Positions 1 to 12,973 of a stretch of 64,000 nt of DNA are shown in pieces (the first letter of the stretch is position 1; each line of letters begins with the position of its first letter). The DNA comes from Rhyzopertha dominica. Lineage: Eukaryota > Arthropoda > Insecta > Coleoptera > Bostrichidae. Where the stretch lies: positions 51,455,786 to 51,519,785 of the forward strand of contig QCXZ01000041.1 of assembly GCA_025024175.1 (NCBI GenBank), read 5' to 3'. Below the pieces are notes generated by a model. The model did not search any database. It worked only from the letters and a program-made list of their open reading frames with translations, and was not told the origin of the DNA. A program made the position numbers and the translations under genes.

Positions 1-330
1 TATAAATCATTAACATAATACAAAACAAACAATAGTGGGCCTAACCCTGTACCCTGCGGCACGTCACATGTAACCTCTTGTGGAACACTCGTCGGACATC
101 TAATAATTGCAACCCTTTTTTATCCTCCCTCCGAGATAGCTATAAGTGACGTCATGCATTTTGCTCTGCAACCAAGTGATCTCATCTGCTTCAGAAGAAT
201 TCTATAGAGACAGCGATAGCATGTTTGGAATAATCACGAACTATACATTTTTATCTCGAGTTGTAACACGTACAGCTTCCTTGATATTCACCGACATGAT
301 CTATTAGTTTATTGTGAAAAGTTTCGATTG
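1..330 (-). mobile_element. Non-LTR retrotransposon RT fragment cut by window edge
   Basis: Read on the minus strand, bases near 1-100 encode a reverse-transcriptase core of the form DVPQGTGLGPLLFVLY followed by VND, the conserved block before the YADD box of Jockey/CR1-type elements. Upstream (higher coordinates) the frame is broken. The element continues past the left edge, so its 3' part is not visible. Confidence 0.75.
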
Positions 331-577
331 CTGTCATTGTTGACATATTTGAGATTTAGTTACTATGTTACTATAAATGAATCCAACTTATGCAGTATAG
401 TATACTCAAAAGTTTTAGAGAATGAAGAAGTAATAATTATCCACCATAAGGATACAAAATCATACTGTTCGGCAAGAAAGCAGTATTTGTTTCTGTATTT
501 TATAAGCGACCTCCACAAGAAAATTAATAAAATTTGCAGATTTTATTAGACATTTATGCTGTTTTCCTAGCTTTATA

Positions 578-944
578 CAGGGTGATCTATAAGCTCTATG
601 TCAAACTTAAACAGATGAATAATGATATTCTAAGTAAAAAAATATTATATGAATATATGTCCTTTTTCTTTTAGTTTAGAGTTATAAGTATTTACATTAT
701 TTATGCAATTAATACAAAGAATAATAGTATAACACAGTCTTTAGTTCGAAGACGTGAAGCTTGTATTCTAGCGGAATGTGGTTATTTTGGGCAGTTTTAT
801 AATTTGTATTTAGATTTTTATTAAATAAATATAAATTATTAAAATGCTTATAACTTCTAAACTAAAAGAAAAACGACATATGCTCCTATAAGATTTTTTA
901 CTTAGAATATCATCATTATTCATTTGTTCATATAGATCATCCTG
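578..944. mobile_element. MITE with long terminal inverted repeats
   Basis: The outer ~115 bp at each end are inverted copies of each other with a few differences, starting CAGGGTGATCTAT on the left and ending with the complement of CAGGATGATCTAT on the right. TA dinucleotides flank both ends (576-577 and 945-946), the target duplication expected for Tc1/mariner-type elements. No coding frame inside, so it is a non-autonomous foldback element. Confidence 0.8.
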
Positions 945-946
945 TA

Positions 947-2540
947 GATATCTTGCAGTACCGGGTGCACCCTACTCAACTGAAGCAATCTCTCAGTTTC
1001 TCAGAGGTTTCTCAGATTTTGATAGTGATCCAGGCCTTTCTATCAGAACACATTGTAACTTTCCTGAGTTTAAAAGACACAATTAAGTGATAAAGGAAAT
1101 ATATTGAAGAAAACTTCGAGCTTACTATTTGTATTGCTTTCACTGTACACAGCTTCCTAGTACTCAGATTTCAGAGCATCTTTGAACAGAGCTATCTCAC
1201 GTTGGCCAAAACATCTGCCAGAACGATAACCTTTTTTTTGTCGATGTTCCCCCAGATTTGACTGATATAAGACCGTCCTATGATTCGAGATGACATTGTT
1301 CATTGACTTCAGTGTTTTCGTTTAGGTCTACATTCGTATAGAAATGGTAGAACAGAATCTTGTAGACTCCTTCACAATTTTCTAACCCCAAATTCTCTTT
1401 TATATTTAGAGTTGGTCATTAAGATCTATGTTAAAATTATCACCAACCATTCTAAAATGGTTTTAGGGTTGGGCAGCAAATAATCAACTAGTATTTGTCG
1501 ATGTCGTCTTTGTGTTTGACGAAGAATCTGCGATAGCTACCTCCACAATCGTAATCTATCTTTATCTCATTGCTTGCACCCCATCGCCTGTTTGACTAAA
1601 CGGCTGGTGCTTCAGCTTTACACCCCTGTTTTAAGGGAGCATCAACAAGGATTTCATAACCCTCATTATCCGACGTAGAACAATCCAGTTAGCGAACAGG
1701 CGAGTGCGCCTCAGACATCCGCGTATAACAATTTCATTGGCCTTTGTTACGGGAGCCGGTGAGAAAACATTCCTTTGTGGTGTGGCGTGTATAATTAATG
1801 TATGACTTTGGTTAAGTGTGTACGGCGAATTACGCAGATCAGATCGATCGCAGAGCCAGGGGCAGTTCTAAATTTTCTACTGTCAGTTGGAAGACGTCCC
1901 TTTTATAGTAAAAGCAGAGACTGTCTGGGATTTTTGGATGGAAAAGGGGATGGAGACTTTCGCTTTCTGAATTAGTGGTATAATCAACTATAGTTCTTAA
2001 AACTGACAATAAAAAAACGGCTTATACGTCAAGGAANNGCGGAATTCTAGCAAGAAATTAAATAATGTTGTGGATAATGTACAGGGAAGACAAAATATTT
2101 TACTTTTTATGGGGAAAACACCCTTAAGAACACATTTGAACATCACCATCGTAATAAGCCTAATTTTTTTCGATATGTATCATGTTTGTCCCACAAAGCT
2201 TAGGAGGCAAACATTGGCATAACTAAGCGACTGCTGGGCGTACAATTTTCCCCAGTTCCCTATTTTCGCTTCGCCTCACAGGAATAGCAACACACTGAAA
2301 TTTTAATGTGGAGGGGTCAGATGCCCAAGCCGTCCGATAAATAAAAAATGCCATGAAATTTGGATTCCCGATTCCTAGAATCGTCACGCTGGGTTCAGAC
2401 GAAGTCTGACAAATTAGCAAGAAAAGTTTATTCATTTATAAATAAATGTACATGTATTTGCGTTTGTTTATGAAAATTACCGGAATGCTTGAAAGATGAG
2501 CACAAGCGTGTTCACGTAACAATGTGCCGTCGTTTTTAAG
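947..2540. other. Gene-free stretch
   Basis: No supported gene. Bases ~1590-1860 are GC-richer than the surroundings but carry no convincing reading frame. A gap marker (two Ns) lies at about 2037. Confidence 0.5.
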
Positions 2541-2880
2541 AGTCCTCAAACTTTTTGGATCGCATTGTTACTATAGACGAAACATGGATCCGTTTCTATG
2601 ACTCTGAGACTAAAGAACAATCTAAACAGTGAAAGCATTCTTCCTTTAGTTGCTGGGATACCGTTACATTTCATGAAACAAGGTTACTAACTGAATTACT
2701 CCAAAAAGTTGTGGAAAACGAGGCGGAAAACTTGTCAAAAGTGTACTCTACTTTCAAGATAAGGTCTCGGCCCACAATTCGTTGATTGCATTGCAAAAAA
2801 ATGGAAAAAATTGATTTGAATTGGTCGATCACCCTGATTTAGCACCGTCAGACTACTATTTATTCCCAAAGTTCATAAAA
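2541..2880 (+). pseudogene. Mariner transposase remnant
   Basis: Broken frames on the plus strand read TIDETWIRFYDSETKEQSK near 2565-2630, the mariner block around the first catalytic Asp. After a deletion comes a piece resembling PDLAPSDYYLFPKF near 2835-2876, the block around the third catalytic Asp. Internal stops and the missing middle make it dead. Confidence 0.75.
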
Positions 2881-3445
2881 TATGATGCAAAACAATACAT
2901 ATTATAGTGTCCTATAAATGGAAAACATGATAACGAATCCCTTACGGAAATTTTCAAACTTTTACGAAAAATCAGTTGATGTCCGAACATTTCCGTCTTT
3001 GACTGACCCTCCAGCAGTACTGATCTAAATGTAATCGAAACTATATGGCACAAGATGAAGCAGCAATTAAGAAATGATTCGCAGCGCAACATTTCTGATT
3101 TGCGAGTAAAATTGCAAAATATATAGGATTCTTTTACCGCAGAAGATTGCGAAAAGCTTGTAAAAACTATACTTGCCAGAATAAAAGCAGTTATTAAGGC
3201 AAGGGGAGACGCAACCAGCTATCGACTTGTATTGTCCGAACATTTATGTGTCAGTAAATATTGTGTTGTTAGCAACATTAGTTTAGTTTTATAAATCAAT
3301 ATTATTTTATTTCAAAACAATGTTGTAAATATGATGTAAAACAATACATATTATAGTGTTATATAAATGAAAAACATGATATTGAATCCCCTACGGAAAT
3401 TTTCAAACTTTTACGAAAAATCAGTTGCTGTCCGAACATTTTTGT
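2881..3445 (+). pseudogene. Tc1-like transposase C-terminus with 110-bp direct repeat
   Basis: Bases ~3020-3255 read DLNVIETIWHKMKQQLRN and further C-terminal residues of a Tc1-like transposase (the family motif is SPDLNPIE.W), with one internal stop. About 110 bp at 2882-2992 recurs in direct orientation at 3331-3440 with roughly 10% difference, so the Tc1-like end has been duplicated or a second copy lies next to it. It directly abuts the mariner remnant upstream. Confidence 0.7.
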
Positions 3446-5698
3446 GTTAGGGCTCATAGGGAAGCGATTGTTGAATTAGTATAAATTATAGATTTCAATA
3501 CAATCGAAACCAATAAAGAACAATTTTCAAATATTTGATTCAGGTATATGACAGCATTCTTTTATTAACAGTAATGTGACTATTTCATGTTTTGCCAAGA
3601 GTGAATCATGATTTTAAATTGAGGCCGATGCAAGGAAAAAACAACTGTTGAGTGCATTATTAACGGTTTAATGTTTGGTTCGCTAGAAGAAAAACAAAGC
3701 GACGCTTATCAATAAAAAAACACAAAGGGTATCGTTTTTCTACCTTTCGACGCATTTGTACTCATATAGTCCGCGGTCAACTTACATGTATTTTCATGTT
3801 TTCATCGGGTTATCCGAGGTTTCGTGAACCACGACGTCTTATCTCGAGTCCCACTTTTTTTTTGTTCATAAAAAGTGGGTGTTCCGTGCAGCCAGACAAT
3901 GGGGAAATAATGATAAGCCGAGATAATGGCGGGACTTTTTCTGATGTTTAAAACGACCGTTTTATAGCTGTTGTGAAACTGCAGCGGGCTTTTATTTTTC
4001 GGCGCGACCTACATTTGATTCCGCGTTGCATGGAGAAATTTCATACAATGTGGACAATATTGAGCAGTGACAAATGTAGCCTGGTTTGGGGAAAAACATT
4101 TACATATTTTTTTATGTCGTACTAGGCGTTTTTAGATGTGTAAAAACAGTACTGCTACTAAAGAAAAAATTGTACAATTGCTGTAATATAATTATATATT
4201 TTGAAAAACCAAACGTCTAGAAGAGCAAAATACTGCCTGTGTTTCTTGTTATAAAACTACAAATCACGAGAGTTTTCAGAAGTGAGTAAAATATTTTATT
4301 TTATTGGTGGCAGTGGCGANACTAAATTGACTAACTTTCTAACCGACTATCAAGGCCAGGGATATGAAATTTGGACAGTAGGGTTTTTTGATAGCGTAAA
4401 TAACCACTAATAAAAAATGTTTCGAAATTGTAGCAATAAGAGATGAAAGTTTTGATTTGATTAGAAATATATAAACATGAATTCCAGCGTTTTGAAGATT
4501 CCATCTAGGGTACAGTTTTCGTCATCTATGTCTTGATTCATTATACCATTAAGTAGGTATCTACAAATGAACAAAGAAAGGAAAGCCAAAGGAGCGAGGG
4601 GGTAATCACCGTGGATGTGTTTGTACAACTGCTTGGATGTGGCCTGGATGTGTTTGGATCTGTTGAGTGGATGTGTCTGGATGTGGATGGATGTGATTTG
4701 TAAATTTGGGTATGCGCGCATGTGCATAGCCCACAAAAAAAACTCTCAACTGCTAAAACCTGACCTAAAACCACGCGTTTCACTTCGCATTTTACGTTTG
4801 CTGGCTTTTTAATGAAAGTTGAAGCAGTGACAGACTGAACCGTGTAAAAATTACTAAAATTTCTAATGACCATGTATGGGTGTATTTTTGGTATAAGTTA
4901 CAGGGCGCCAAATAAAAGTAGTACCTTAATGGAGAGCGTATGTACATTCTTTCAAATATATTAAAGGAAAAAGAAAACATTGACAATATTCACTTAAAGC
5001 AGCAACAGTTACAACAAAGGTCTGGAATACTTGGACAAATTGTATGAACTTGTTAATTTTTTTACTCTCCCTAAAGACAAAAGTGTTGACATAAAAAGAT
5101 ACTTGCGCAATATTCCTAAAAAAACGAATGATTCTCAGATTGTTGTACCTACGATTTTGGGTGGGTGATTTTCCCCTCGCAAAGGAGATGTTGAGCAAGA
5201 GGAAATGATGTCGCCATTCGAAGGGCCATTAAATATTTAAATCTTCTTGGTAATGTAACTTGTCTTTTGATGAACATTTGGAACTTTTGGAACTCGTCCA
5301 ACTCCATCAGATGCAGCGTCATCATTCCCAAGTCCCTCCCTGCATAAACACAGGAATCTGTTATTTACTCTTTCATTTCTTCGCTAGTGAGTGTAAATAT
5401 TCTGGACGGGAGGGATCCCTTTCATTTAACTTCGCCAAATAAGCTCAGTGTGTAAACTTATCACGTAGCTGCATTACTTCCTCGGAATGTACTGCGGTGT
5501 TGTCAAATGTAGGGAAGTATTTACGAAGCTTGCTTTTATTCTCAGGTCAGCCATGCTTGTAACGCACTAATTTATTGGATTTAGAGTGACAAAAATTATC
5601 AGTCAGGTTGATTATTTTTGGTCAGTTTAACGTAACGTAATAAGACAGTGTCACCAACTGTAGGGATGACAAAAATTGGGGCAACATCGAATCCTATA
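3446..5698. other. Gene-free stretch
   Basis: No supported gene. A short cryptic repeat of TGGATGTG units lies at about 4610-4705. A solo TACAGGGTGATTC terminus begins at 5697, like the ends of the MITEs elsewhere in the window, but no matching right end was found. Confidence 0.5.
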
Positions 5699-8600
5699 CA
5701 GGGTGATTCTGGCTGTATCTTGAAAACCTATTACACCATCGCTTTGAGGAAAAAATAGGATAAATTTTACCCGAGGAATTCACTAAAAACATTTTGGATT
5801 TCCTAAGATTTGACATGACGTTACAAATAAACGCAAAAAATCCAAAATTTGCAATAAAATGTAGGTGGGAAATAGAATTTTTGGAATGTTTGTCTAATTA
5901 TCTTAAAGTTTTGTTAGAACTTTTTTCTCTGGTTGCCATGGTGATGACACTACAGAGAAAAATAACATAGACGTCATGGTTATGAGTTGTTGTCAAATCT
6001 CAAACTGTTTCCGAGTCTGACTGATTCAAATGTAAACTAACTCTTAGTTGCAAACGTATCCATTTGCAGTGTGTATTTTAAAGGTAATGTCGAGATATCT
6101 ATGTGGAAAAGCGAGACATAATTCATTTTTTACGAAGACTTGGTTTATTCAGGTTGGTCTAACCCTTACTCCTGAAAAATTGGTTTCTGAAAGATTAAAC
6201 ATCCCACAAGGATGTAAGTATATTATAAGTGTTTTTCGGTTGCAAAAATCTGAATTCATGTTTATACAGTTTTGGGTACAAACTATCGGAACTTACTTCC
6301 CAGTTATGACATAGCGGACTCTATTTCACGGTGTCGGGTTATTCCAAAAGGGCCTTGTCGAATTCCCCAAACCAACCGATAGCTTGTAGACGTGACAGCA
6401 GGGCTGCGGTCTTCGAACCTACCATTTCAACGGGATTGTCAAACAAAAAGCGATTTGACACGCACGAAAAGCATTACATTGACCCGCAGCCCGATGGCTG
6501 CAGTATTTTCGGCGGTCGTAAGTTTTTATTACACTCCAACCTACGTGTTCTTAAGATAAAAAAAATGGCCGGGCTAGTTCATTAAAGGAAGAATGAGCTG
6601 GGAGAGGTGGTAGGGTCTCGGATAAATCAGTGAACTGTGTGTGTATGGAAACTATTTCATATATCGTTTACCTTATTCTAATAAATTTTTAATGATCTTG
6701 TGTATAATTAGAATATTTTTTTTCCAGGTGAGTCGCACCAAATTTTACAAGCCTTCAATATTTAAGGTAAGAAACGTACAAACAAATACTATGCTTTTTG
6801 GCCGTATAAAATAAAATCTGACATCTTAAAGTGAGCTACGTTTAACGGATCATTTTAAAAGGCTTATTTTCAAAGTGAATGTGTATCTGTTTAGCCTCAC
6901 TTAATGACAACTGGAAACAACATGGGCGTGATTGTTAGCGTTATAAAATTTTATCATATAATTAAACAAATTCTTATGTAAAACTGATATCATTTGTTCT
7001 TATTTATTCATTTATTCGATTGAAAAACAAATCAGAACGTACAAACATCATGATAGAGACGCGACATAGTAATGAGTGCATCAATTGTAATAAAACAGCG
7101 TGATGTGGATAAATAAATACCTGTGATACAATTTTATTTTAATTTGAAACATTTTTCAAAATTTTTAATATTAACTGAACTACACTCCTGTTTTAGACGA
7201 ATTTTTACACGACATACCTTGTATAATGTTATATCTTGTTTTTCTTGATATATTTGTATGTATATGTAGCTTGTTCTCATTAGATATGAAACTAAACACG
7301 TTATATAACCAAAGAAAGTAGTAGTAATTTAGAAAAAAACGAATCATTAAATTGAGCGAGAATATTTTGAATATGTAAACGCAGACTCTAAAGATACCAA
7401 TCTGATTGTTCCACAATATTATCGAAACTGTGATTTCAGCTAATAATGAAGTTATCCCCGAGTTCATTAGCTTCAGATTTTAACAGCTCTTCACGGAACC
7501 CCTTATCTCTTTCCATTATCTCTTTATCGCCTCGAACACTGTACGATTGCGGAAATGCAAGTTGGTCTAGTAGCAGAGACATTGTCAATTCAATTAGTGG
7601 CCACAACCGGACGCTGGCGAAGTCGACAACGTAACGTCTACGTGACGCTGGTGCTTAATACATTTTTCGAAGCAGGATGCCCACTACCGAATGTGGGAAT
7701 GAATTATTAAATCATTCATGGAGCTTTTTGAGTTTAAAAAACACTTTTTTAAAGCTTTATTGACTCTAACAAAAGTACAGGACGTAAGATGTCACTAATA
7801 TTAAATAACATCATAAAATATCTTATTTTTATTTATTGGTAAAATTCTATTAACAAAATTTCTTTTACTTTATTTTGCATATATGCAATCAAAAGCTTTA
7901 TAACCTTATATTTTAACTAGTTATTAATTTTTTATATCTTTTATCCTGGTGCAACAATTTAACCAATTTTGATTATACTTGGCATGTAATGTTATGTTTG
8001 TAAGCTACCTAAGTGACGTCAATTTAAAAATTGTAGCTTAGACATTACTATCAGTTAACCTAATACACTATTTTTTTTGTGTTTTTGCCATAACTTTTTA
8101 TACAGACAGATTTTCTATAATCTGACCTAACTGTTTTATAAGCCGCCTTGAAGCAAAAGCTTGTTTACTTTGTTATTTGTCCTTAGAAAACGAGTGATAG
8201 TGATTATTACATAATTTGGAAACTTTATTTTTAACTTTTATGTTTGTTGTTTAAATAATATAATGCACTAATATGACTTATTATTACTACTATTAGATTT
8301 TTTGTTAGCAGCATTAACACTAGTTAATTTTCAAGAAATAAATTTACTCTTTTTACTTATTATTAATCCTGAACGTTTGTATTTAGACAAATACTTGAGT
8401 TAACTAGGGCATTTTATGGATTCTGTATCAATCGTTTTGTTCCTCGTTTTTTTGTTTGACGTACTCCATCAATACACAAATGATAAACGGTTCAAGGATT
8501 ACACTGACAGATTGTTAAACAGATCACTTGGCAATTAGTTTGCAAAACTCGGCTTATTGAAATTTCCTGTTGTGCTCGTTTAGAAATCTCTCGATTATTT

Positions 8601-9050
8601 ATGGTTTTGCAGTGTCTCGGTGCTTATTACAGCAAACCGCGCATTAAGTTAAATGCGGTTGTTGGATGGAAATGATGCAATTTGCTTTGTTAATCAATCA
8701 ACACTTACCTTTTAGGCAGGTCCGTAAAAGGTATTTTCCCTGTAAAGTATCCATAGCAATTGATGGAGTATTGTTATGCACTGAGTTTGTGGCCAATGCT
8801 TGAAACTCTTGGAAAACTAGTTTATCATTGTTCCCGTTGTTTTTTCTTCCAATTCTGCAGCAGAAAGTTATATTGAATCATATAAATTTTTAAGCAATCG
8901 GCAAATTCCTCATTATTTTTGAATAAAGGTGTTCTGAAATTTAGTCTTCGATTAATTGAAATATATACATTTTGTGACATTCATTTGTAACGGAAAATGT
9001 AAAAAAATAGTTCCTACTCAATTCTGCAGATAGATGTTCATCTCTTTTAA
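5699..9050. other. Gene-free AT-rich stretch
   Basis: No supported gene. The open frame at 6048-6314 lacks family resemblance and shows no splice context. A GC-richer segment lies at ~6320-6590. Bases 7640-9000 are AT-rich with short inverted repeats only. Confidence 0.45.
7436..7582 (-). CDS. Possible short ORF or terminal exon, unrecognised
   Basis: A 48-codon minus-strand frame from ATG to TGA is rich in charged residues (for example KEIMERDKGFREELLKSE), unlike the random frames nearby. The frame stays open upstream of the ATG to about 7625, so it could be a terminal exon. I recognise no family, see no polyadenylation signal I trust, and a chance ORF remains likely. Confidence 0.15.
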   Translation of the reverse strand: MSLLLDQLAFPQSYSVRGDKEIMERDKGFREELLKSEANELGDNFIIS

Positions 9051-9560
9051 AAGTGCAAAGAAAAATGGGGCACCTGTGTCTTAACCTTCAAAACCACCCC
9101 CACCCTCATTCAACCATCAACGAATCCAGTCCGGCGTGCGGATTTTCCCCCTTTCCCATTTATCATGGCAGACGAGTGGTCGCGAAAAAAAACGCGGGCC
9201 GCACTTTCCGCGACTACCCGCGAGCTACGCGGCAAAAACCGTGGCGGCGGCGTCACGGGGGTGGCCTTAATTAGGGCGCTTTCCGGTCCTTTGCCAAGTG
9301 GTGTCATGTAGAATTTAGCACTCGAGGGACCGACGATTTCTCTTTACGATGTTGGCATTTAGCCAGCGGCTCTGGAACTTATTTTCATTGATCGCTTTTT
9401 GGCCCCGTTCGGCCCGATAGATCACGTGCGAACTTTGAATGGCGGCGCTGCCGCCAAAATTGCTGAAACGGCGCTCGGAGCCGTGAAATCGACGAGATGT
9501 ACAGTCAAAGTCGCGAAAACTTCGATGTACGAGGATCATGCTCAAATTCCTGCAAACAGA
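9050..9560. other. GC/CpG-rich island without a clear gene
   Basis: This half kilobase is much richer in GC and CpG than its surroundings. Open frames exist on both strands but none resembles a known protein. I looked for the missing first coding exon of UBL3 (which should end with codons like PADK before a donor) and did not find it. It may be a promoter or first untranslated exon; unproven. Confidence 0.4.
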
Positions 9561-9824
9561 AACACATCTCGCCAGTGAAACATAGGTATATTTTTTCGAA
9601 AACTGTCTTCAGAAGCTGACATTGTCGTTGACAAAGGGAACCTTTTTTGTAGCTTTTAGTTCTGGATGTTCAATGAGGCTGCTGCTATAATTGTTTTAGT
9701 TTACTGCGCACGTTGTATTATTGTTAAGTTCTGTAGGCTCTGCTGAAGATGGTAACAGTTTATTTGCGAATGAAATTTTATTTTGTTAAAATGTTGTTGT
9801 TAAAATGACCTGAAAAGTTGCCTA

Positions 9825-10245
9825 GAATTAGGTAAGTCAATAGATTTACATTAATTTGAATTAACTTTTCTAGCAGAAATCTGCTATCAGATGCCTCTTG
9901 TAAAAATTTCTCAACTTCCTCTTTCGTTAGAATTCTGGACTTTTTTGGACGGTATCCAACTGATTTGCTTTTCAAATATGGTATTAGTTTCGATAGTTTC
10001 CTGATATTTACATTTTCTTTAGCATTCAGGGTACATTTTAGCACTGAATATACTGACCATGATGTCGAGGGTTTAACTTTATTTATTTTATGTTCAAGAT
10101 ATGTCAGTAATACCACTTCGGTTACTTTTTGAATTTTCTTTGAACTGCTCCACGCTTTAAATTCGTTGTAGGCGATCTTGTACTGTTTCGACGATTTTTT
10201 TGAGATTAATTATTATGAAACAGCACTTTGCGTCGCTTCCAATAC
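9825..10245 (-). pseudogene. Crypton-like tyrosine recombinase, N-terminal fragment
   Basis: The minus strand encodes a core-binding (SAM-like) domain: SKQYKIAYNEFKAWSSSKK, then a PSTSWSVYSVLK segment, then PKKSRILTKEEVEKFLQEA followed by RFLLEKLI. This order is typical of insect Crypton-type tyrosine recombinases just before the catalytic domain. The catalytic part is absent and the upstream part carries stops, so it is a 3'-truncated relic. Two C-terminal relics of the same kind lie at 16.0-16.4 kb and 24.4-24.8 kb. Confidence 0.65.
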
Positions 10246-10338
10246 TTCTCCTGATAAATGCTCCTCTTGATTTTCCCAGCTCATTTAAATATTGTCATTC
10301 TGAAATTACTTTTTCTGACAGACAATATTTATTGTTTA

Positions 10339-10860
10339 TTAGTTACCAAACATTCGTCGAGTAGATAGTTTGAAAATGTCCTTCTCGAATCCAACGTGGA
10401 TTTTCTTGCCCATAATAATGCATGTTATGTTTGTTAATTCCACCATTATTAGAAAACTTGCTTCATCTGAGAAGCAAATGTTGTCATAAAATCTCACATT
10501 CAAATTTTGGTGTGCCTGAAAAAAGTTACAAAAAGCCAGACTTTTAGGATAATCTGTCTCCTTTAAGGCCTGAACCAATTGCAAGTGATACGGATGAAAT
10601 TGATTGCCTTTAATTATTCGGTGTACTGAAGACCGACTAATACCGGTTACTCTTACCTTTGACTAATATGAGGATTTTGGTCAATCATTTCCAATATTCT
10701 AATTTCATTGTCAGGGCCTGTTGATGTTCTTTCTCTTAACTTTTTCTGTGGTGGCCAGTTTGTCCTTAATGTTAATTCAAGTCTATTGAAAATTGTATCG
10801 GATGGAGTTCTTCTATTTTGAAACATCCTGTATAAATTATATTGTTTTACATACAATTAT
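10339..10860 (-). pseudogene. IS630/Tc1-type transposase remnant, copy A
   Basis: Minus-strand fragments include FQNRRTPSDTIFNRLELTL, RTSTGPDNEIRILEMIDQNP and, after a frame change, FSDEASF, the block around a catalytic Asp. The same order appears on the plus strand at 22.56-23.46 kb, so both derive from one family. Frameshifts and stops make it inactive. Confidence 0.7.
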
Positions 10861-11039
10861 CTCATTTTATTGTTCGTATCTCAAACGCGAAATGTTTTTG
10901 CTTTCTAGATACAAAAATAACTATTTAAAAATTGCAATAAAATCTTTTAGTATAATCCCCCTGCATATCTAAAACACGTTGCCAATTGCATCGGCAGTAA
11001 TATAATGTTTTTCAATACGCCATTTTTGTCAAAGATGTT

Positions 11040-11310
11040 TGAGTAGTTGGAACGCATTTGCTGTTGCAGGGCTTTTATCCTTCCAAGTCAATAAATCGGA
11101 CTTCACGAAATTCTCCTTTCCACTGGAGGAACAGAACGAAATCTCGAAGACTCATGTCAGGGCTGCATAGGGGATGTAGGAGAATTTGGCAGCAGTTCTT
11201 CTCGCAGACTCTTTTGACTGACACTTCTTTACGCGATCAAGCGTTATCGCACAAGAGGACCACGCCGCTGCCTTTCATATCTCGTCTACACTTAAAATCA
11301 TGCATTTAAA
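11040..11310 (-). pseudogene. Degenerate mariner transposase piece
   Basis: Minus-strand translation gives a GSGVVLLCDNA block (mariner ...HDNARPH) followed by a damaged HPLCSPDMSLRDFVLF block (mariner HPPYSPDLAPSDFHLF). Both catalytic surroundings are corrupted. Confidence 0.55.
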
Positions 11311-12250
11311 TTTTCTGCAAAGAAGAAAAATACATTTGTCTTTTGGTATTTATCTATTGCTTGTGTGTCCATGCGGTCTTCTTCCATTGTTGTAGCCACA
11401 AAAGCAGCAAAAGTGTTGTCAGTATGAGGTCTCCAACTTCTGTGGTCGTCTTTACCACTGGTCCAACGCTATGGAACGCTTACTCCATCAAGTGTTGAAC
11501 TGAACTGTTGAACTATGACACGACTCCTGGCAAGGTTCTTGTAATGTACCGTGAATTTCGTCAATCTTAGTTAATTCAAACAGTAGTTGAAGTTTATAGC
11601 GATAAATTTTTACTGTAACATGTCTTCGTGACGGTTTTCAACTGAACTGATTGTAGCTGTTGGCAGCATTGGATGTTTTGAACTCGGAGTCATCATAAAC
11701 AAGCATCCCCGGAATTTCTTGGGCACTAACCAAGTCCAACAGCTGATTTAAGAATAAACTTGGCACAGATTCCTTGAGCTCCTTACTGGCTAAGTACAAA
11801 GAAAGAAAACGTAGTTCGTAGTTAGGAAACTGTAAATTCTACATCTGAATCGCACCAACGTTTAATTTTTACAGGAAATACATTTGTTTACTGGCTTTAT
11901 TGTCGAACATAGCGGCTTGTTGCCCACAATGTCAATTAACGGTTGAATTTTAAGTATTAATTAATTATATGCGGTACTGTTCAAGGTGCTAGTTTATGTT
12001 TTGTTGGTTTATAATGTCCTCTAATCGGTCGCGACGTCACGAGTCACATGTGAAGTCAGCTGTGTTCTGCCTCTTTTCTTGGTAACACAATACCGTTAAA
12101 TGTAATGATAATTTCCATAAGCGCCCTGGATACAGGAATCATTTGTAGAAACCCTGTACTTATGCACTAGAGAATGTCACCTACAAGAAATGTTCAATAT
12201 CAAAACTGCCCGAATCGGTCAAATCAAGGTATGTCGGTTTGAAAACTGAT
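11311..12250. other. Gene-free stretch
   Basis: Nothing supported. It lies between transposase relics and may contain more of them decayed past recognition. Confidence 0.4.
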
Positions 12251-12259
12251 TATTATACT

Positions 12260-12500
12260 ATAACATATGGAGTCCATAAAGGTTGCTTGGCAGCAAGAAA
12301 TCTTCACTTGTTTTGGATGTTGGCAGTATGATTCCCAATCTTGTGCAGCAAATGTATTGAAAAATTCGTCACATAGCGATTCGACTTGCTCAAATTGAAG
12401 TCTAAGTTTCTATCTGCAATTCTGTTGCAGCCCAAATCATCTCAATGGGGTTCAAGTCGGGTTGGTTTGCTCTAAAATCTAAGCCCAAAATGAGCTCCGA
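12260..12500 (-). pseudogene. Tc1-like transposase C-terminal piece
   Basis: Minus strand reads LDFRANQPDLNPIEMIWAAT, matching the Tc1-family block around the last catalytic residue (SPDLNPIE..W), followed by interrupted C-terminal sequence. Confidence 0.6.
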
Positions 12501-12577
12501 TTTGATTTTTTATAATAAATCGTGAGTAGTTTTGAGTAAAACAAAATCATCATTCTGACATTTATTATTGTTGGTGC

Positions 12578-12973
12578 TTGTTTGTTAAACTGTGTTTTTG
12601 TGTTAATTTCCAATGTAAAACAATGAAACAATTAGAACATGAAAGCTTTGCGAAAAGAGTTGTTCAGTATTATGAACAATACGGTAAATCAGAGTGTAAT
12701 CAACACTTTAAACGAAAGGGAGTTAGAAGAACCACCATCTATATAATAACAAAAAGGTACGAAGATGCCGGAAGTGCAGAATTCTGCAAAATTCCAGGAC
12801 GTCCAAGGTCCCAAAGAACCCCGAGGAATATAAAATCGGGTAATAACAGTGTTTACGTAAGCATCATCGACTTCTGTGAGAAATTCAGCTACAATGTTGG
12901 ATCTGGTCAAATCAACAGTGTCTGTCAGGATCTGGAAATGAAGGCATATTCAAAATTATCAGCGCCAAAATAG
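12578..12973 (+). pseudogene. Transposase N-terminal helix-turn-helix fragment
   Basis: A 131-codon frame carries a double helix-turn-helix like that of insect mariner-type transposases: RVVQYYEQYGKSECNQHFK, then TTIYIITKRYEDAGSAE, then PGRPRSQRTPRN, ending near KAYSKLSAPK. The catalytic domain is absent downstream. It is probably a 3'-truncated relic; expression cannot be judged. Confidence 0.6.

Noticed and set aside
4610..4705. Coding minisatellite of TGGATGTG units
   Set aside because: Short, imperfect and without a supported reading frame; only a cryptic simple repeat.
5982..6314. Open frame near 6048-6314 as a gene
   Set aside because: No family resemblance and no splice or polyadenylation context.
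9164..9200. ATG in the CpG island as UBL3 exon 1
   Set aside because: The encoded residues do not match the short conserved UBL3 N-terminus (ending PADK) and no suitable donor follows.
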